The notes beneath the pieces are model-generated. The model was not told the DNA's origin, searched no databases, and saw only the letters and a list, made by a program, of their open reading frames with translations. From contig CAZVLB010000006.1 in the NCBI GenBank assembly GCA_964627935.1, positions 147,614-211,613 on the forward strand: a stretch of 64,000 bases of DNA, given 5' to 3'. Made by a program: the position numbers and the translations under genes. Numbering within the stretch: the stretch's first letter is position 1; each line of letters starts with the position of its first letter. Below, piece after piece: positions 34,636 to 44,243 of the stretch. Source of the DNA: JAABVY01 sp964627935 (GTDB taxonomy: Bacteria > Zixibacteria > MSB-5A5 > JAABVY01).

Positions 34636-35520
34636 TTAATAAATCCTTTTCTCGCGCATCCTGAAAAACTTTATAAGCGGCTCGATATATGATTTGGATG
34701 TATCCAGGTCGATGAAATCGACATTGTTCTGATGAAACATCCGTTCCACAAGACTCACATCCCCCATTCGATTTTCTTTAAATTGCCTGCGAAATTCCGC
34801 ATCGGCCGTATCCAGCCATAAAGGCTGCCCCGATTCGGCATCCTCCAGGTATACTATACCGCAGGAGGGAATTTCTATTTCACGCGGATCGGTCAGTCGA
34901 ATTGCCACCAGGTCATGTTTTCGTCCCGCCAGCAAAAGTTCCTTTTCGAATCCTGTGTCGTAAAAATCTGATATCAAAAATGCCACCGACCTGCGCTTAA
35001 CGATATTCAGAAAATACTCCAGCGCCGATGATATTTTCGTGCCTGTACCCTCGGGCTTGAAATAGAGCACCTCACGAATCAGGCGCAGGACATGTTTGCG
35101 GCCCTTATTGGGCGGCACGAATTTTTCGATCTTGTCCGTGAAGATTATCATGCCCACTTTATCATTGTTTTTGATCGCCGCCAATGCCAGAAGAGCGGTC
35201 AGTTCAGCCGCCAGTTCGCTTTTCAGACGATCGCCCGAACCAAAATGCTGCGACCCGGAAGCATCGATAAGAAACATTACCGAAAGTTCGCGTTCCTCGG
35301 TGAATTTCTTGATAAACGGAGTACCTGTTCGGGCGGTGACATTCCAGTCGATCTGACGAACATCATCGCCAACTTGGTATTCACGGACCTCGTCGAATTC
35401 CATACCGCGGCCCTTGAAGATCGAATGATACTCACCCGAAAAGACATCATTGACCAGCCTGCGGGTGCGAATTTCGATCCGCCTGACTTTTTTTAGTATT
35501 TCAGATGGTACAACCGCCAT
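34636..35520 (-). CDS. DUF58 domain protein (MoxR-associated)
   Basis: A 294-residue cytosolic DUF58 protein. The hallmark segment GRGMEFDEVREYQVGDDVRQIDWNVTARTGTPFIKKF is complete, and it is followed by a VWA-like domain with FLIDASGSQHFG. It is encoded directly after the MoxR ATPase, the constant partner of DUF58 proteins, and ahead of batA. The complex probably acts as a chaperone or remodelling system for envelope complexes. Confidence 0.93.
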   Translation of the reverse strand: MAVVPSEILKKVRRIEIRTRRLVNDVFSGEYHSIFKGRGMEFDEVREYQVGDDVRQIDWNVTARTGTPFIKKFTEERELSVMFLIDASGSQHFGSGDRLKSELAAELTALLALAAIKNNDKVGMIIFTDKIEKFVPPNKGRKHVLRLIREVLYFKPEGTGTKISSALEYFLNIVKRRSVAFLISDFYDTGFEKELLLAGRKHDLVAIRLTDPREIEIPSCGIVYLEDAESGQPLWLDTADAEFRRQFKENRMGDVSLVERMFHQNNVDFIDLDTSKSYIEPLIKFFRMREKRIY

Positions 35521-36507
35521 TTACGGCACCTCGACCTCATCAAATATTTTCTGGATAATATCTTCCGGAGTAAGCTCCTCGGCCTCTGCCTCGAATGTCA
35601 GGAGCACACGATGACGCAGAACATCCATACCGATCTGCTTGACATCCTCGGGAGTAATATATCCGCGCCCATGCAGAAAAGCATGCGCCTTGGAGGCCAG
35701 ATTGAGATAAATCGTGGCACGGGGGGAAGCACCGTAGGAGATAAACTGCGAAAGGTCGAGCCCGAATGATTCCGGGTCACGGGTGGCCATGACAATATTG
35801 ACAATATATTCTTTGACCTTGTCATCGACATAGATGCGATTGATCACGTTGCGCGCCTGCATGATCTCATCCGGCGAAGTTACCCGGTCGATCTGAATCT
35901 TTTTGCCCACAGTCATCAGGTCCATGATCTGCAACTCTTCTTCACGTGTGGGATAGGTGATCTTGATCTTGAGCATGAAACGGTCCACCTGCGCTTCCGG
36001 GAGAGGATATGTGCCTTCCTGCTCGATCGGATTCTGGGTGGCCAGCACCATGAAGGGCTCATCCAGGGGATATGTTGTTTCGCCTATGGTTACCTGACGT
36101 TCCTGCATCGCCTCCAGAAGCGCCGACTGCACTTTGGCCGGGGCACGGTTGATTTCATCGGCCAGGATCAGATTGGCAAATATCGGCCCCTTCTTGGGAT
36201 AGAACTTTGCCTCCTGCGGAGAAAACACCATCGTCCCGATCAAATCGGCCGGCAGAAGATCGGGCGTGAATTGCAGGCGCTGGAAATCGGCCCGTATCGC
36301 CTGGGCCATAGTTTTGATCGACAATGTCTTGGCCAGCCCGGGTACGCCCTCGATCAGGATATGGCCATCCGCCAACATACCCACCAGCAGGCGGTTTACA
36401 AGATAATCCTGACCCACTATAACTTTCCGTATCTCGGAGGTAAGCGTCTGAATAAACTTCGATTTCTCTTCAACTTCAGATTGAATCGCTTTAATGTCCT
36501 GATCCAT
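35521..36507 (-). CDS. MoxR family AAA+ ATPase
   Basis: A 328-residue AAA+ ATPase. Walker A is GVPGLAKT (54-61), Walker B is LADEINRAPAK, sensor 1 is LATQNPIEQEGTYPLPEAQVDRFM, and the C-terminal lid contains GASPRATIYLNLASKAHA. MoxR ATPases work with DUF58 and VWA partners, all of which follow in this operon. Cytosolic hexamer. Confidence 0.95.
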   Translation of the reverse strand: MDQDIKAIQSEVEEKSKFIQTLTSEIRKVIVGQDYLVNRLLVGMLADGHILIEGVPGLAKTLSIKTMAQAIRADFQRLQFTPDLLPADLIGTMVFSPQEAKFYPKKGPIFANLILADEINRAPAKVQSALLEAMQERQVTIGETTYPLDEPFMVLATQNPIEQEGTYPLPEAQVDRFMLKIKITYPTREEELQIMDLMTVGKKIQIDRVTSPDEIMQARNVINRIYVDDKVKEYIVNIVMATRDPESFGLDLSQFISYGASPRATIYLNLASKAHAFLHGRGYITPEDVKQIGMDVLRHRVLLTFEAEAEELTPEDIIQKIFDEVEVP

Positions 36508-36524
36508 AATCTATCTCCCGACTT

Positions 36525-37421
36525 TTATCGCGTATGAGTTTTTTCTATGTATTGATCCAGATTTTTGAGTTCCTGCAGAAGCTCGCTCAACTCATCAGAG
36601 TTATGTGTCATGCCGCCATATTCGAATTCTTCATATTGATGCCAGGTTGTTTTGAAAAGTTCTATCAGACGGATATTAACCCCGCGATCATGCAGTATGA
36701 GCATGCGCTTGTCGAATTTCTTGCCCTTCAGCCCAATATTGTAGCTATCCTCGATAAATTCATTCACATAGTTAAAAGCCTGTTGGGTGAATGTATCCTT
36801 TTTGCCATTGGCCAGAAGCTTTTCCAGTTCCGCGGCCCAGTTCTCGAACTTGGTTTTGATATTTATCTCTTCCTCATCCTTGAACTGGCGTGATTTTATC
36901 CTTCTGAACCAGATCAGGAACCCGCCCACCGAAACCAGCACCACAACCAGGAAAACTCCGATTATATAAACCGTGTTGGCCTTTGTGCCCAGGGTCTTTT
37001 GCGGAGCTACGGTAATTGTCAGTTCCTGCGAGGTCAGCGTCTTCTCGCCGCCGATATCATCGCCGCCGGAATAGGGAATCTCAAACGATGGTATCGTGTA
37101 GGTTCCGCTCTCCTCGGCTACCAGTTTGAAAGTTGTGATTCGTTCTTCATATTCATGCTCCCCCTCACGGCCCCGTTTGTGTCGCGGCGAGGTTGAGACT
37201 GTTGTGAAACCGGGCAGTTCCAGCTTGGAAAGCGGTTCGGCGTCAATGGTTTCCGGCGAATCATAAACCATGACCTTCATAGTCAAAGTCAACGTATCGC
37301 CAACCTCGAGAATCTGATTGCTGGGAATCACCTCGAATGAAAGTTCGCCGGCATGAGCCAATGGTGCCAGTATCAGGATAAGAATAATTATAAATGCAGG
37401 ATTTAAAGTATCTGTTTTCAT
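36525..37421 (-). CDS. Exported membrane-anchored protein, BatD-like N-terminus
   Basis: A 298-residue protein with a signal peptide (AFIIILILILAPLAHA), one Ig-like domain (SNQILEVGDTLTLTMKVMVYD), a membrane segment near 150-170 (TVYIIGVFLVVVLVSVGGFLIWF) and a helical cytosolic tail. This is the same architecture as the BatD-like/DUF4381-like protein at 32175-33113, suggesting duplication. It is the first gene of the MoxR/Bat operon, 17 bases before moxR. Function unknown. Confidence 0.7.
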   Translation of the reverse strand: MKTDTLNPAFIIILILILAPLAHAGELSFEVIPSNQILEVGDTLTLTMKVMVYDSPETIDAEPLSKLELPGFTTVSTSPRHKRGREGEHEYEERITTFKLVAEESGTYTIPSFEIPYSGGDDIGGEKTLTSQELTITVAPQKTLGTKANTVYIIGVFLVVVLVSVGGFLIWFRRIKSRQFKDEEEINIKTKFENWAAELEKLLANGKKDTFTQQAFNYVNEFIEDSYNIGLKGKKFDKRMLILHDRGVNIRLIELFKTTWHQYEEFEYGGMTHNSDELSELLQELKNLDQYIEKTHTR

Positions 37422-37466
37422 AGGTCTTTCAATTAACCAGACGAATATCGACTGTCAAGCTCAATT

Positions 37467-38318
37467 TTAGATAGCAGCCGACAGCAAAACCATAAGTCCG
37501 ATAGGCATTAATACCTTTAATATCGCAGCAATTTCGGCAAAGTTTCGGGATGATTCCGCTTTCCATAATCTAATCACGAGGTACATACATGGCGCGACTA
37601 TCCCGATTAGAAATAATACAAGAAAATGCCCCCCCGGTTTCAGACAAAAATGTACCGCCAATGCGGTCAGAGCGAGAGCCATAAAGCAAAACACTACAAT
37701 GAATTTGGATAGTGCGGGGGGCAGTACTGCGGCCGTGGTCCTGATACCTTCCTGTGTATCTCCTTTTAAGTCCTGCAGGTCCTTGACAATCTCGCGTGCC
37801 AGATGAAACCAGAAGGCAAATATAGCGCCGGCATTGACCAGGTTAAAGCCAGGTAAAGCATACCGATCGCTTATAAACCCGGCAAACACAAATGTCAGTC
37901 CGCTGATCAATGCGATCCAGATATTGGAAATCAACGCGATTCTTTTCAAACCCAGGCTGTACAGCAAGAGCATTACAGCCGCGATCGTGGCAATCAACAG
38001 GCATTCTAAATTAACCAGGGCAGCGCTTAAAGTTCCAGGTACCAATGCTGTCAGGGCCAGAATCCATGCTGCCCTTATCGAGATTGTGCCCTGTGGCAAT
38101 GGGCGATTGGGATGATTGATTCGATCGGACTCAACATCCCTGATATCATTAATCGCATTGCCCCAGCCGGTAATGAAAGCTGCAGATAATGCAGCAAAAA
38201 TGACTTTCTCGACTGGCGGATATGCGGTCAGAAGAAAACCGGCGACAAAAACCACAGCCATACTGAGAATACAGTTGGGCCATCTGTATAATGAAAATGA
38301 TGCCGCCAAAAATCTCAT
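37467..38318 (-). CDS. UbiA prenyltransferase (DGGGP synthase-like)
   Basis: A 283-residue polytopic UbiA enzyme with about eight or nine membrane segments. The first Asp-rich motif is NDIRDVESDRINHPNRPLPQG (57 onward) and the second is KDLQDLKGD near 178. The NHPNRPLPQG extension and overall length resemble digeranylgeranylglyceryl-phosphate synthases of archaea and their FCB-group homologues, more than menaquinone or haem enzymes. The substrate is therefore inferred to be an isoprenoid diphosphate and a glycerol-phosphate lipid, but other polyprenyl acceptors remain possible. It overlaps the upstream barrel gene by one base. Confidence 0.85.
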   Translation of the reverse strand: MRFLAASFSLYRWPNCILSMAVVFVAGFLLTAYPPVEKVIFAALSAAFITGWGNAINDIRDVESDRINHPNRPLPQGTISIRAAWILALTALVPGTLSAALVNLECLLIATIAAVMLLLYSLGLKRIALISNIWIALISGLTFVFAGFISDRYALPGFNLVNAGAIFAFWFHLAREIVKDLQDLKGDTQEGIRTTAAVLPPALSKFIVVFCFMALALTALAVHFCLKPGGHFLVLFLIGIVAPCMYLVIRLWKAESSRNFAEIAAILKVLMPIGLMVLLSAAI

Positions 38319-39943
38319 CAGAAATTATTCTCCACGATCAGATACAATTTGCCCTGTCTAAAATTATCATCACGGCTCCATCCGGCCGCTAAATTTAATG
38401 CTGTATTGCCCGAATATAGCCTCATACCCAGCCCGAAACCATACAAAAACTCATTTTCAAATGATGGCTGATCCTGCTCGACGTAGATATTGCTGATCCG
38501 GGCATAAGCCAGATCATTGAAAATATAAGCCCGCAGAAGATGTCGGGAATAAACTCCAAGTTCCAGATTGGTCCAAACTGCCCGCGGGGTCAGGAATTGC
38601 TCCTCGGAGTAACCGCGCACAGTTTCCCGGCCGCCAAGGTGAATCATCTCAGCGGGTGAAATCGACTTCTCATCATCGGAAAATCCAGCAAATGAGAACC
38701 TGGCATTGGCAAAATATCTTCCGGCGAATGATTGGCTGTACCTTGCCTCGAGGTCGGCTCTGAATGGATTCTGCGAGGGATCTTGCGGCTTAGCATCCAA
38801 TGTTTCGTAAAGTCTCTTATGAATATATGTCAGCCTGAGATTCAGATGTTGACCGTCGAGATCATGGCTATTATCAAAGCTGGTCAGATCAATCCCGATC
38901 CACCCGCGATAGAACCTGCTGTCGAAAACCGACCTGAAATCATCACCGCGCGCATCGATCCTTGACCATGAACCTCCCAGACTAAGAGTGTTCATGCCAT
39001 AGAAACGATACAGCACTTCCAGCTCTGCATCCAGAGACAGATACAGATCCGAAAACTGCTCCTGGGCGAATCCGGCATTGAATTCCAGGCCGAGGCCGAA
39101 TGGATACGGATAGTATGTACGCAGCCTGATTCGTGAGCTGCTTTCCCCCGGCTTATCCCATTCGATATAGAAGCTCTTGCCATCGCCGAGTGGATTATGG
39201 AACGCCAGATCAAGAAATCCAAAAATGAAACCGTCACGATTCGCCGTTCCGGGGTTATATCCCAATGCGCCCTCGAGACGATTGGCACCGATCTTTTTAA
39301 TATCGTAAATCAGCCTGCATGAACGGAAGTTATTGAAGTAACGCTCATTTGGCGGCTGTTCGATATTCAGGTACGGCAGTGAATTGATCCGTCTTACAGA
39401 TGACCTGATCACCTCATCGCTGAACTCGCTACCCGGTTCAAGGCCCGATCTTTTGATCAGGAATTGATCGGATACTTTGCTGTCACTCCTAAATGTAATC
39501 GAATCGATGGTGACATATGGGCCAGTCGTTATTTCGTAGCTGACCCTGAGGCTGTCCGGGTCGGTTTTGCGCAAATTCAGTATTTGAGACTGCGCAAAGG
39601 GATAGCCATTATCAGACATCCTGTCGACCAATCTTTCGCCGAGGCTTTGCAGATTTTTCCGAGAGGCCTGTTTGCCATGGAAATTCGCAATCAGATCGTC
39701 GAAATCAATCTGCTGATCTGATCCCCCATATGACAAATCAATGGTATAGATTCGATATCTTTCTCCCCGGTTTAGCCGCTTTGTGTCACCTTTTACAGTG
39801 TATTCAGCATCCAGGTATCCATCGCTGATTACCTGATTGAGTTTGGCAGTTTCCTGATCACTCAGAGAAATGGCACACAGACCTCCTTCTATAAACAGCA
39901 GACCGATAAAAATCACCATTATTTTGATAGTAAGCCTGCTCAT
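38318..39943 (-). CDS. POTRA/beta-barrel outer-membrane protein (BamA/FhaC-like)
   Basis: A 541-residue outer-membrane protein. After a signal peptide (IMVIFIGLLFIEGGLC) there are two or so POTRA-like domains (about 55-230, e.g. GPYVTIDSITFRSDSKVSDQFLIKRSGLEPGSEFSDEVI) and a C-terminal barrel of about 300 residues with the GGRETVRGYSEEQF loop that resembles the barrel-lumen loop (VRGY/F) of Omp85 proteins. It ends in Phe (IVENNF), the BamA-recognised tail. It is shorter than BamA, so a specialised Omp85 or two-partner transporter is more likely. Overlaps the upstream giant OMP gene at the stop/start. Confidence 0.82.
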   Translation of the reverse strand: MSRLTIKIMVIFIGLLFIEGGLCAISLSDQETAKLNQVISDGYLDAEYTVKGDTKRLNRGERYRIYTIDLSYGGSDQQIDFDDLIANFHGKQASRKNLQSLGERLVDRMSDNGYPFAQSQILNLRKTDPDSLRVSYEITTGPYVTIDSITFRSDSKVSDQFLIKRSGLEPGSEFSDEVIRSSVRRINSLPYLNIEQPPNERYFNNFRSCRLIYDIKKIGANRLEGALGYNPGTANRDGFIFGFLDLAFHNPLGDGKSFYIEWDKPGESSSRIRLRTYYPYPFGLGLEFNAGFAQEQFSDLYLSLDAELEVLYRFYGMNTLSLGGSWSRIDARGDDFRSVFDSRFYRGWIGIDLTSFDNSHDLDGQHLNLRLTYIHKRLYETLDAKPQDPSQNPFRADLEARYSQSFAGRYFANARFSFAGFSDDEKSISPAEMIHLGGRETVRGYSEEQFLTPRAVWTNLELGVYSRHLLRAYIFNDLAYARISNIYVEQDQPSFENEFLYGFGLGMRLYSGNTALNLAAGWSRDDNFRQGKLYLIVENNF

Positions 39944-42900
39944 CAGAATGAAGCCCTCATGCTCGCTGTGGCACGATGCCGGGTTTTGAGCCCGGGGATT
40001 TTGTCGGCCGAATAAAGCAACCGGGCAGTGATATTCTTATTGTATTTCAGGTTGAAGCCAATTTCCCATTCATAATTGTCACCAGGACGATTTCCGGCCG
40101 CAAACTGGTATGGTATAAAGCGGTCATTGGCTTCGGAGACATTGAAGTAAGAAAAGGAGGCGCTGATTCGGCCTTTTTCGGTGATTGACAATGATGGTTC
40201 GATTTCGCCGCCGTACATATTAACCGTTAGATCATCGGAGTCGCTGCGGTCATGCAGGTAGCGGGGGGCGATTTTTATATCAAATATTTTACCGGGGACA
40301 ATCTGCAGTTCGGCCTGAATATCGTTTTCGACAAAATCGGCATTTCCGAAATAGCCCGAGCTTTCACGTTCTTTTTTAAACCTGTGCTCCAGTCTGAGAA
40401 GCGTGCCGGTAACAGGACGGAAAGTCAGTTTCTCGAAAATCAGCCGACGGTAACGGTCGCCTTTCAGGTCTCGCAGGTTATCAATCAGATTGACCTCCTC
40501 GAAACCGAGAGTGACCACCGTGCCATTGGCGGTTACAGCAGTCAGGGTCTGACGCAGATCTTTCTGGTAAAACCGACGTTCATCGGGATAGACGCTCCAG
40601 AATGGCCAGGCATAGAAACCGTTCAACCTGTATGAATTATCGCCCCGTTCCTGCAGGTTGAACGTGGTTTCCAGGTCTATCCGTGAGAAGGTTTTTTGGG
40701 CAGGCAGGATTTTCAATAAATCAATCTGTAAATTAAGGCTCTTATCGGAGGATAAACCCGCTCCGCGATTTTCGACCAGCTCATCGATGGCGATATAATC
40801 ACCATGAGGATCGCGGACATAGATTGAATCCTCCAGACGATAATCACCCTGGCCATCCTCGACACGTATAAAATTACGGGCCAGGTCGCTGAAAAGCTGA
40901 CGGCTCAGGCGGTATGATACCGACCCGGAGATCAGCCTTTCGAGCAGATTGAAATTCAGCCGTATCAGGGTCTTATTTTCACTAAAATCATTGCGAGCCG
41001 GATCATCATAGTCAATATAGCGGCGGGTCAATTCACTTTTCAGATGAAGATGGTTTTGAAACAGGGAAGTCGAAATGCCGGTGCCGGCTATGTAATCTCT
41101 GTAATCATCGATCCATATCAGATCATACCGGGACTGAAATTTGCGCGCAAAATGGGCATTGAAACCGCCATAATCGAGCCCGGCAAAATAGCGGTCGAAA
41201 CGGATTCCGTTCAACGTGTCCGGGCTTCCGGGACGGAGATCGCTTTCATCTTCCCAGCCGGACCTGATTCCCAAGCGGCCCGACTTATAGAAAGCCTCCA
41301 GCCTGTTTTCATAGATTCGCCCGGAAAAGAGGCCATCATCTGATTCAGAAATACGGTCATTGCGCAGATATTTCAGATTGAGCCTTTCATCCGGCCTGAG
41401 TTCAATCGCCAGTGTATTTTTATTGGCGGAGAGATAATCAGCGTCGCGATACAGCCCATAACCGGCATCGATGCTCACATATTTGTCAAATTCAAGCGAT
41501 TGATTGAACTGCAATTGATCGGCCCTTTTGCTGATGCTGTCCACCGGCAGTGCCCAGAGCCGGTTTAGTTCCAGCCTGTCTGATCGTCCGGGGATATTGT
41601 ATTGCCGTTCACGGCTCCAGGCCCTGATTTGAGTTTGGGCGCTTTTCAGGAGGCCGCCGCTCGATGAATCAACCGGTATAAAGCTCAGATAGCCTTCTCC
41701 CAGAAATCCGCTGTTGTTGCCATCTTCGAAGCTGGAAAACAGATTCTGATCATAATCCGAGCCGGACAGCTTCAGGTCAAAATTAGCTGCCTTTCCAATT
41801 TTGCCGTCGGTTCTAAAAAAAACGGCATTGGTTCGCTGTGGCAGGGGCAGAAACTGAAATGGAAGATAGTTGCCATTATTAGGGCCACGGTAAACATATA
41901 TGCCATTGCCGGTGTAAATATAGTCCCCCTGTCCCTGCTCTACTCTGGAGAAAGTGACATTATAGCTGCCCAGGCTGTCGCCGACAAATCTGTAGAATTG
42001 GTTGCCGGATGTGTCGGTTTCTATTTCATAGCGTCCCTTACCCGGTCCGACAAAGTCTGCGCCATCGCGGATCGCCTGCTCCTGGTTATCACCTGCCGAT
42101 GATAATATCTGCTGTTCGTTATCACCGATTATGGTATTTACGGGATTTTCTTTTGAGTCGATTTGCTGCAGGAAACCGGCTGAGATATTCAGTGCCCCGG
42201 GTATCAGTGATGCTCCCATTTCGACGGCATAGAAATTCCGGCGATAGGACTGCTCGACATACTCGTAGTCAACAGCTATGCGTGAGCGTGAGGTTATACT
42301 GATTCGTGGATTAAAGGTTATCTCGCCCAGGGCATAGTCAATGATGTAATCCTCTGATGCTCCCCGGGTCAAAAGGCGGCCGTCCAGGTAGACCTTTTCT
42401 GAACCACCCACCACAGCCACACGCGAACCGGTACCGCTTTGAAGCGAATACGGCCCGGAGATGCCATCCCGTCCAAAAAAGCTGAGGCTTTTAAATCGTC
42501 CTTTCAGCCCGGTAACGGTTGCCCTTCCGGAAAATCTGCCCAGCTCCAGGTCGGCATCGACACCCTTGAGCCGTTTTGAGAATGTTGTAATTCCACCCCA
42601 GTTATTGCGATAGTCGAGATCTCCGACCGCGCCATGGAAATTCTGCGATTCCAGCTTGATTGAAATAGTCTCGATATCTTCGAGGGCCGATGATATACCG
42701 GCTGCCTGCGGTGTTGCGCGATCTGTGACTGAACCGGTAACTGTCAGGCCCTCAACAGGCTGGCCGCGTATCTGCAGTTGCAATGTTTGCTGGAGATCGA
42801 AATCGCTGGCATTGCCGGCTGAAACCGATAGCGACTTTGAACCGGAGAGCAGGAATTTTGCGGCTGATGGTTCTTTATTTATCGGAGTGATTTCATCGGC

Positions 42901-43284
42901 GTCCTGCGGCCTGCTGACCAGTGTATCCCGGCCGACATTCAAATCAAGTATGCGTTTATAGAAATAATCCGGCATTTCGTAGCCGAGATATTCATAGCTG
43001 ATCTCCAGCCGCACATCTTGCTGCGTCATGTTTTCAAATCTTATAATGCCATTGGAATAATCAATCGTATCGATCACGATTATATCGGGTTTGACTTTCA
43101 GAATTTCAAGGCTGCCGTCAAAGATGTTTTCATGCTGGAGCTGTATTGATGTGGAGCCACTGTCGACCTGAATGCTGACACTTGTTTTACGGGCATACAG
43201 GGTGGATGAATGCAGGAGGCAAAAAAGAAGTGCCGTGAAAAGAATATGGCCCGGGTATTTAATCGCTGTCCGGATCATAGGCAA
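39943..43284 (-). CDS. Giant outer-membrane beta-barrel protein, distantly SprA/Sov-like in tone
   Basis: A 1113-residue protein with a signal peptide (GHILFTALLFCLLHSSTLYA). The N-terminal 350 residues contain beta-rich segments such as LTVTGSVTDRATPQ, IKLESQNFHGAVGDLDY and EDYIIDYALGEITFNPRISITSRSRIAVDYEYVEQ. Segments of this kind also occur in the huge SprA/Sov family translocon of type IX secretion, but this protein is less than half that size. The remainder is a long series of amphipathic strands with alternating aromatics and charged residues, ending in Phe (SMRASF). I do not recognise it as a named family. It lies in one operon with PorU- and PorV-like genes. Confidence 0.7.
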   Translation of the reverse strand: MPMIRTAIKYPGHILFTALLFCLLHSSTLYARKTSVSIQVDSGSTSIQLQHENIFDGSLEILKVKPDIIVIDTIDYSNGIIRFENMTQQDVRLEISYEYLGYEMPDYFYKRILDLNVGRDTLVSRPQDADEITPINKEPSAAKFLLSGSKSLSVSAGNASDFDLQQTLQLQIRGQPVEGLTVTGSVTDRATPQAAGISSALEDIETISIKLESQNFHGAVGDLDYRNNWGGITTFSKRLKGVDADLELGRFSGRATVTGLKGRFKSLSFFGRDGISGPYSLQSGTGSRVAVVGGSEKVYLDGRLLTRGASEDYIIDYALGEITFNPRISITSRSRIAVDYEYVEQSYRRNFYAVEMGASLIPGALNISAGFLQQIDSKENPVNTIIGDNEQQILSSAGDNQEQAIRDGADFVGPGKGRYEIETDTSGNQFYRFVGDSLGSYNVTFSRVEQGQGDYIYTGNGIYVYRGPNNGNYLPFQFLPLPQRTNAVFFRTDGKIGKAANFDLKLSGSDYDQNLFSSFEDGNNSGFLGEGYLSFIPVDSSSGGLLKSAQTQIRAWSRERQYNIPGRSDRLELNRLWALPVDSISKRADQLQFNQSLEFDKYVSIDAGYGLYRDADYLSANKNTLAIELRPDERLNLKYLRNDRISESDDGLFSGRIYENRLEAFYKSGRLGIRSGWEDESDLRPGSPDTLNGIRFDRYFAGLDYGGFNAHFARKFQSRYDLIWIDDYRDYIAGTGISTSLFQNHLHLKSELTRRYIDYDDPARNDFSENKTLIRLNFNLLERLISGSVSYRLSRQLFSDLARNFIRVEDGQGDYRLEDSIYVRDPHGDYIAIDELVENRGAGLSSDKSLNLQIDLLKILPAQKTFSRIDLETTFNLQERGDNSYRLNGFYAWPFWSVYPDERRFYQKDLRQTLTAVTANGTVVTLGFEEVNLIDNLRDLKGDRYRRLIFEKLTFRPVTGTLLRLEHRFKKERESSGYFGNADFVENDIQAELQIVPGKIFDIKIAPRYLHDRSDSDDLTVNMYGGEIEPSLSITEKGRISASFSYFNVSEANDRFIPYQFAAGNRPGDNYEWEIGFNLKYNKNITARLLYSADKIPGLKTRHRATASMRASF

Positions 43285-44197
43285 CTATCCGGTCGGGATT
43301 TTTGAGTGCTATCCAGGTGCGGCCATCGGGTGATACCGTCAGGGCATATGCATGAGGTTTTTGATCGGATTCAGTATCCAAAGTTAAATATCGTTTCTTG
43401 AAAATCAACCCGGTTTCCATGGATATGAGCGACGAATCGCTGAGCAGGCAATGTGTTTTTTCCTGATGATGGCTCAGGTCGATAATATGCGCATTATCAG
43501 GGGTTTTCAATGAATCGGTGAAATTTGCCAGCCGGTCATAATAATAAACTGTTTTCTTATCTGCCGAGATGATATATATTTCATCCTCGCTATCCAGTTC
43601 AATCCTGCCCGGTATAAGCACAAATCCTCGTCCGCGAATCCGGTTCAAATAACGCCCGTTTTCATCCAGTACAATTACGCGTTGATTCCTCGGGTCACTA
43701 AGATAAAAATGCCCTGTTGATGATATCGCCATTGCCTCAAATCTGCCCGCAGGCAGATCGCCGTAGCCGTCATCGAGTTCGATTTCATCGACCCATTTCA
43801 GGTCATTATTCAACCTGACTATGCGACGATTGTCGGAATCAAGTATATACAGATTCAGGCCGCGATCCCGCGACACAATTGACAGCGGATTATTGAACTG
43901 CCCGGTACCATAGCCGAACCCGCCGATTTCCGCCAGCATGAATCCCGGTGCATTCACTTTGATTATGCGATTGGATGTGCTGGAAAGCAGAAACAGGTTG
44001 CCTTCGAAGTCAAAGATCATGTCGCTTATATCAGCAGCATCCAGATCGATACTGTCAATGGCAATTGAGGCCACAGGGCTGAGCGGATTAACTTTTTCGG
44101 CCGAACCTGCTTGTAATGGAAAGAACAGGATAAAAAGTAACACGACTGCCGGGCCGGGAAATGAAATGTGAGAAAATAGAAATGATGATCTGATCAT
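43259..44197 (-). CDS. Exported NHL-repeat beta-propeller protein
   Basis: A 312-residue protein with a signal peptide (VVLLFILFFPLQAGSA). NHL-type repeats follow: FDFEGNLFLLSSTSNRIIKVNAPG, RDRGLNLYILDSDNRRIVRLNNDL, SSTGHFYLSDPRNQRVIVLDENG and SEDEIYIISADKKTVYYYD, which make a five- or six-bladed propeller. Likely periplasmic or surface; ligand unknown. Its 3' end overlaps the start of the giant OMP gene by 26 bases. Confidence 0.8.
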   Translation of the reverse strand: MIRSSFLFSHISFPGPAVVLLFILFFPLQAGSAEKVNPLSPVASIAIDSIDLDAADISDMIFDFEGNLFLLSSTSNRIIKVNAPGFMLAEIGGFGYGTGQFNNPLSIVSRDRGLNLYILDSDNRRIVRLNNDLKWVDEIELDDGYGDLPAGRFEAMAISSTGHFYLSDPRNQRVIVLDENGRYLNRIRGRGFVLIPGRIELDSEDEIYIISADKKTVYYYDRLANFTDSLKTPDNAHIIDLSHHQEKTHCLLSDSSLISMETGLIFKKRYLTLDTESDQKPHAYALTVSPDGRTWIALKNPDRIVAYDPDSD

Positions 44198-44243
44198 AAA
44201 TCATATATGCATTTTAATGACGGCGGCGGCAAGTTTAAAAAAC

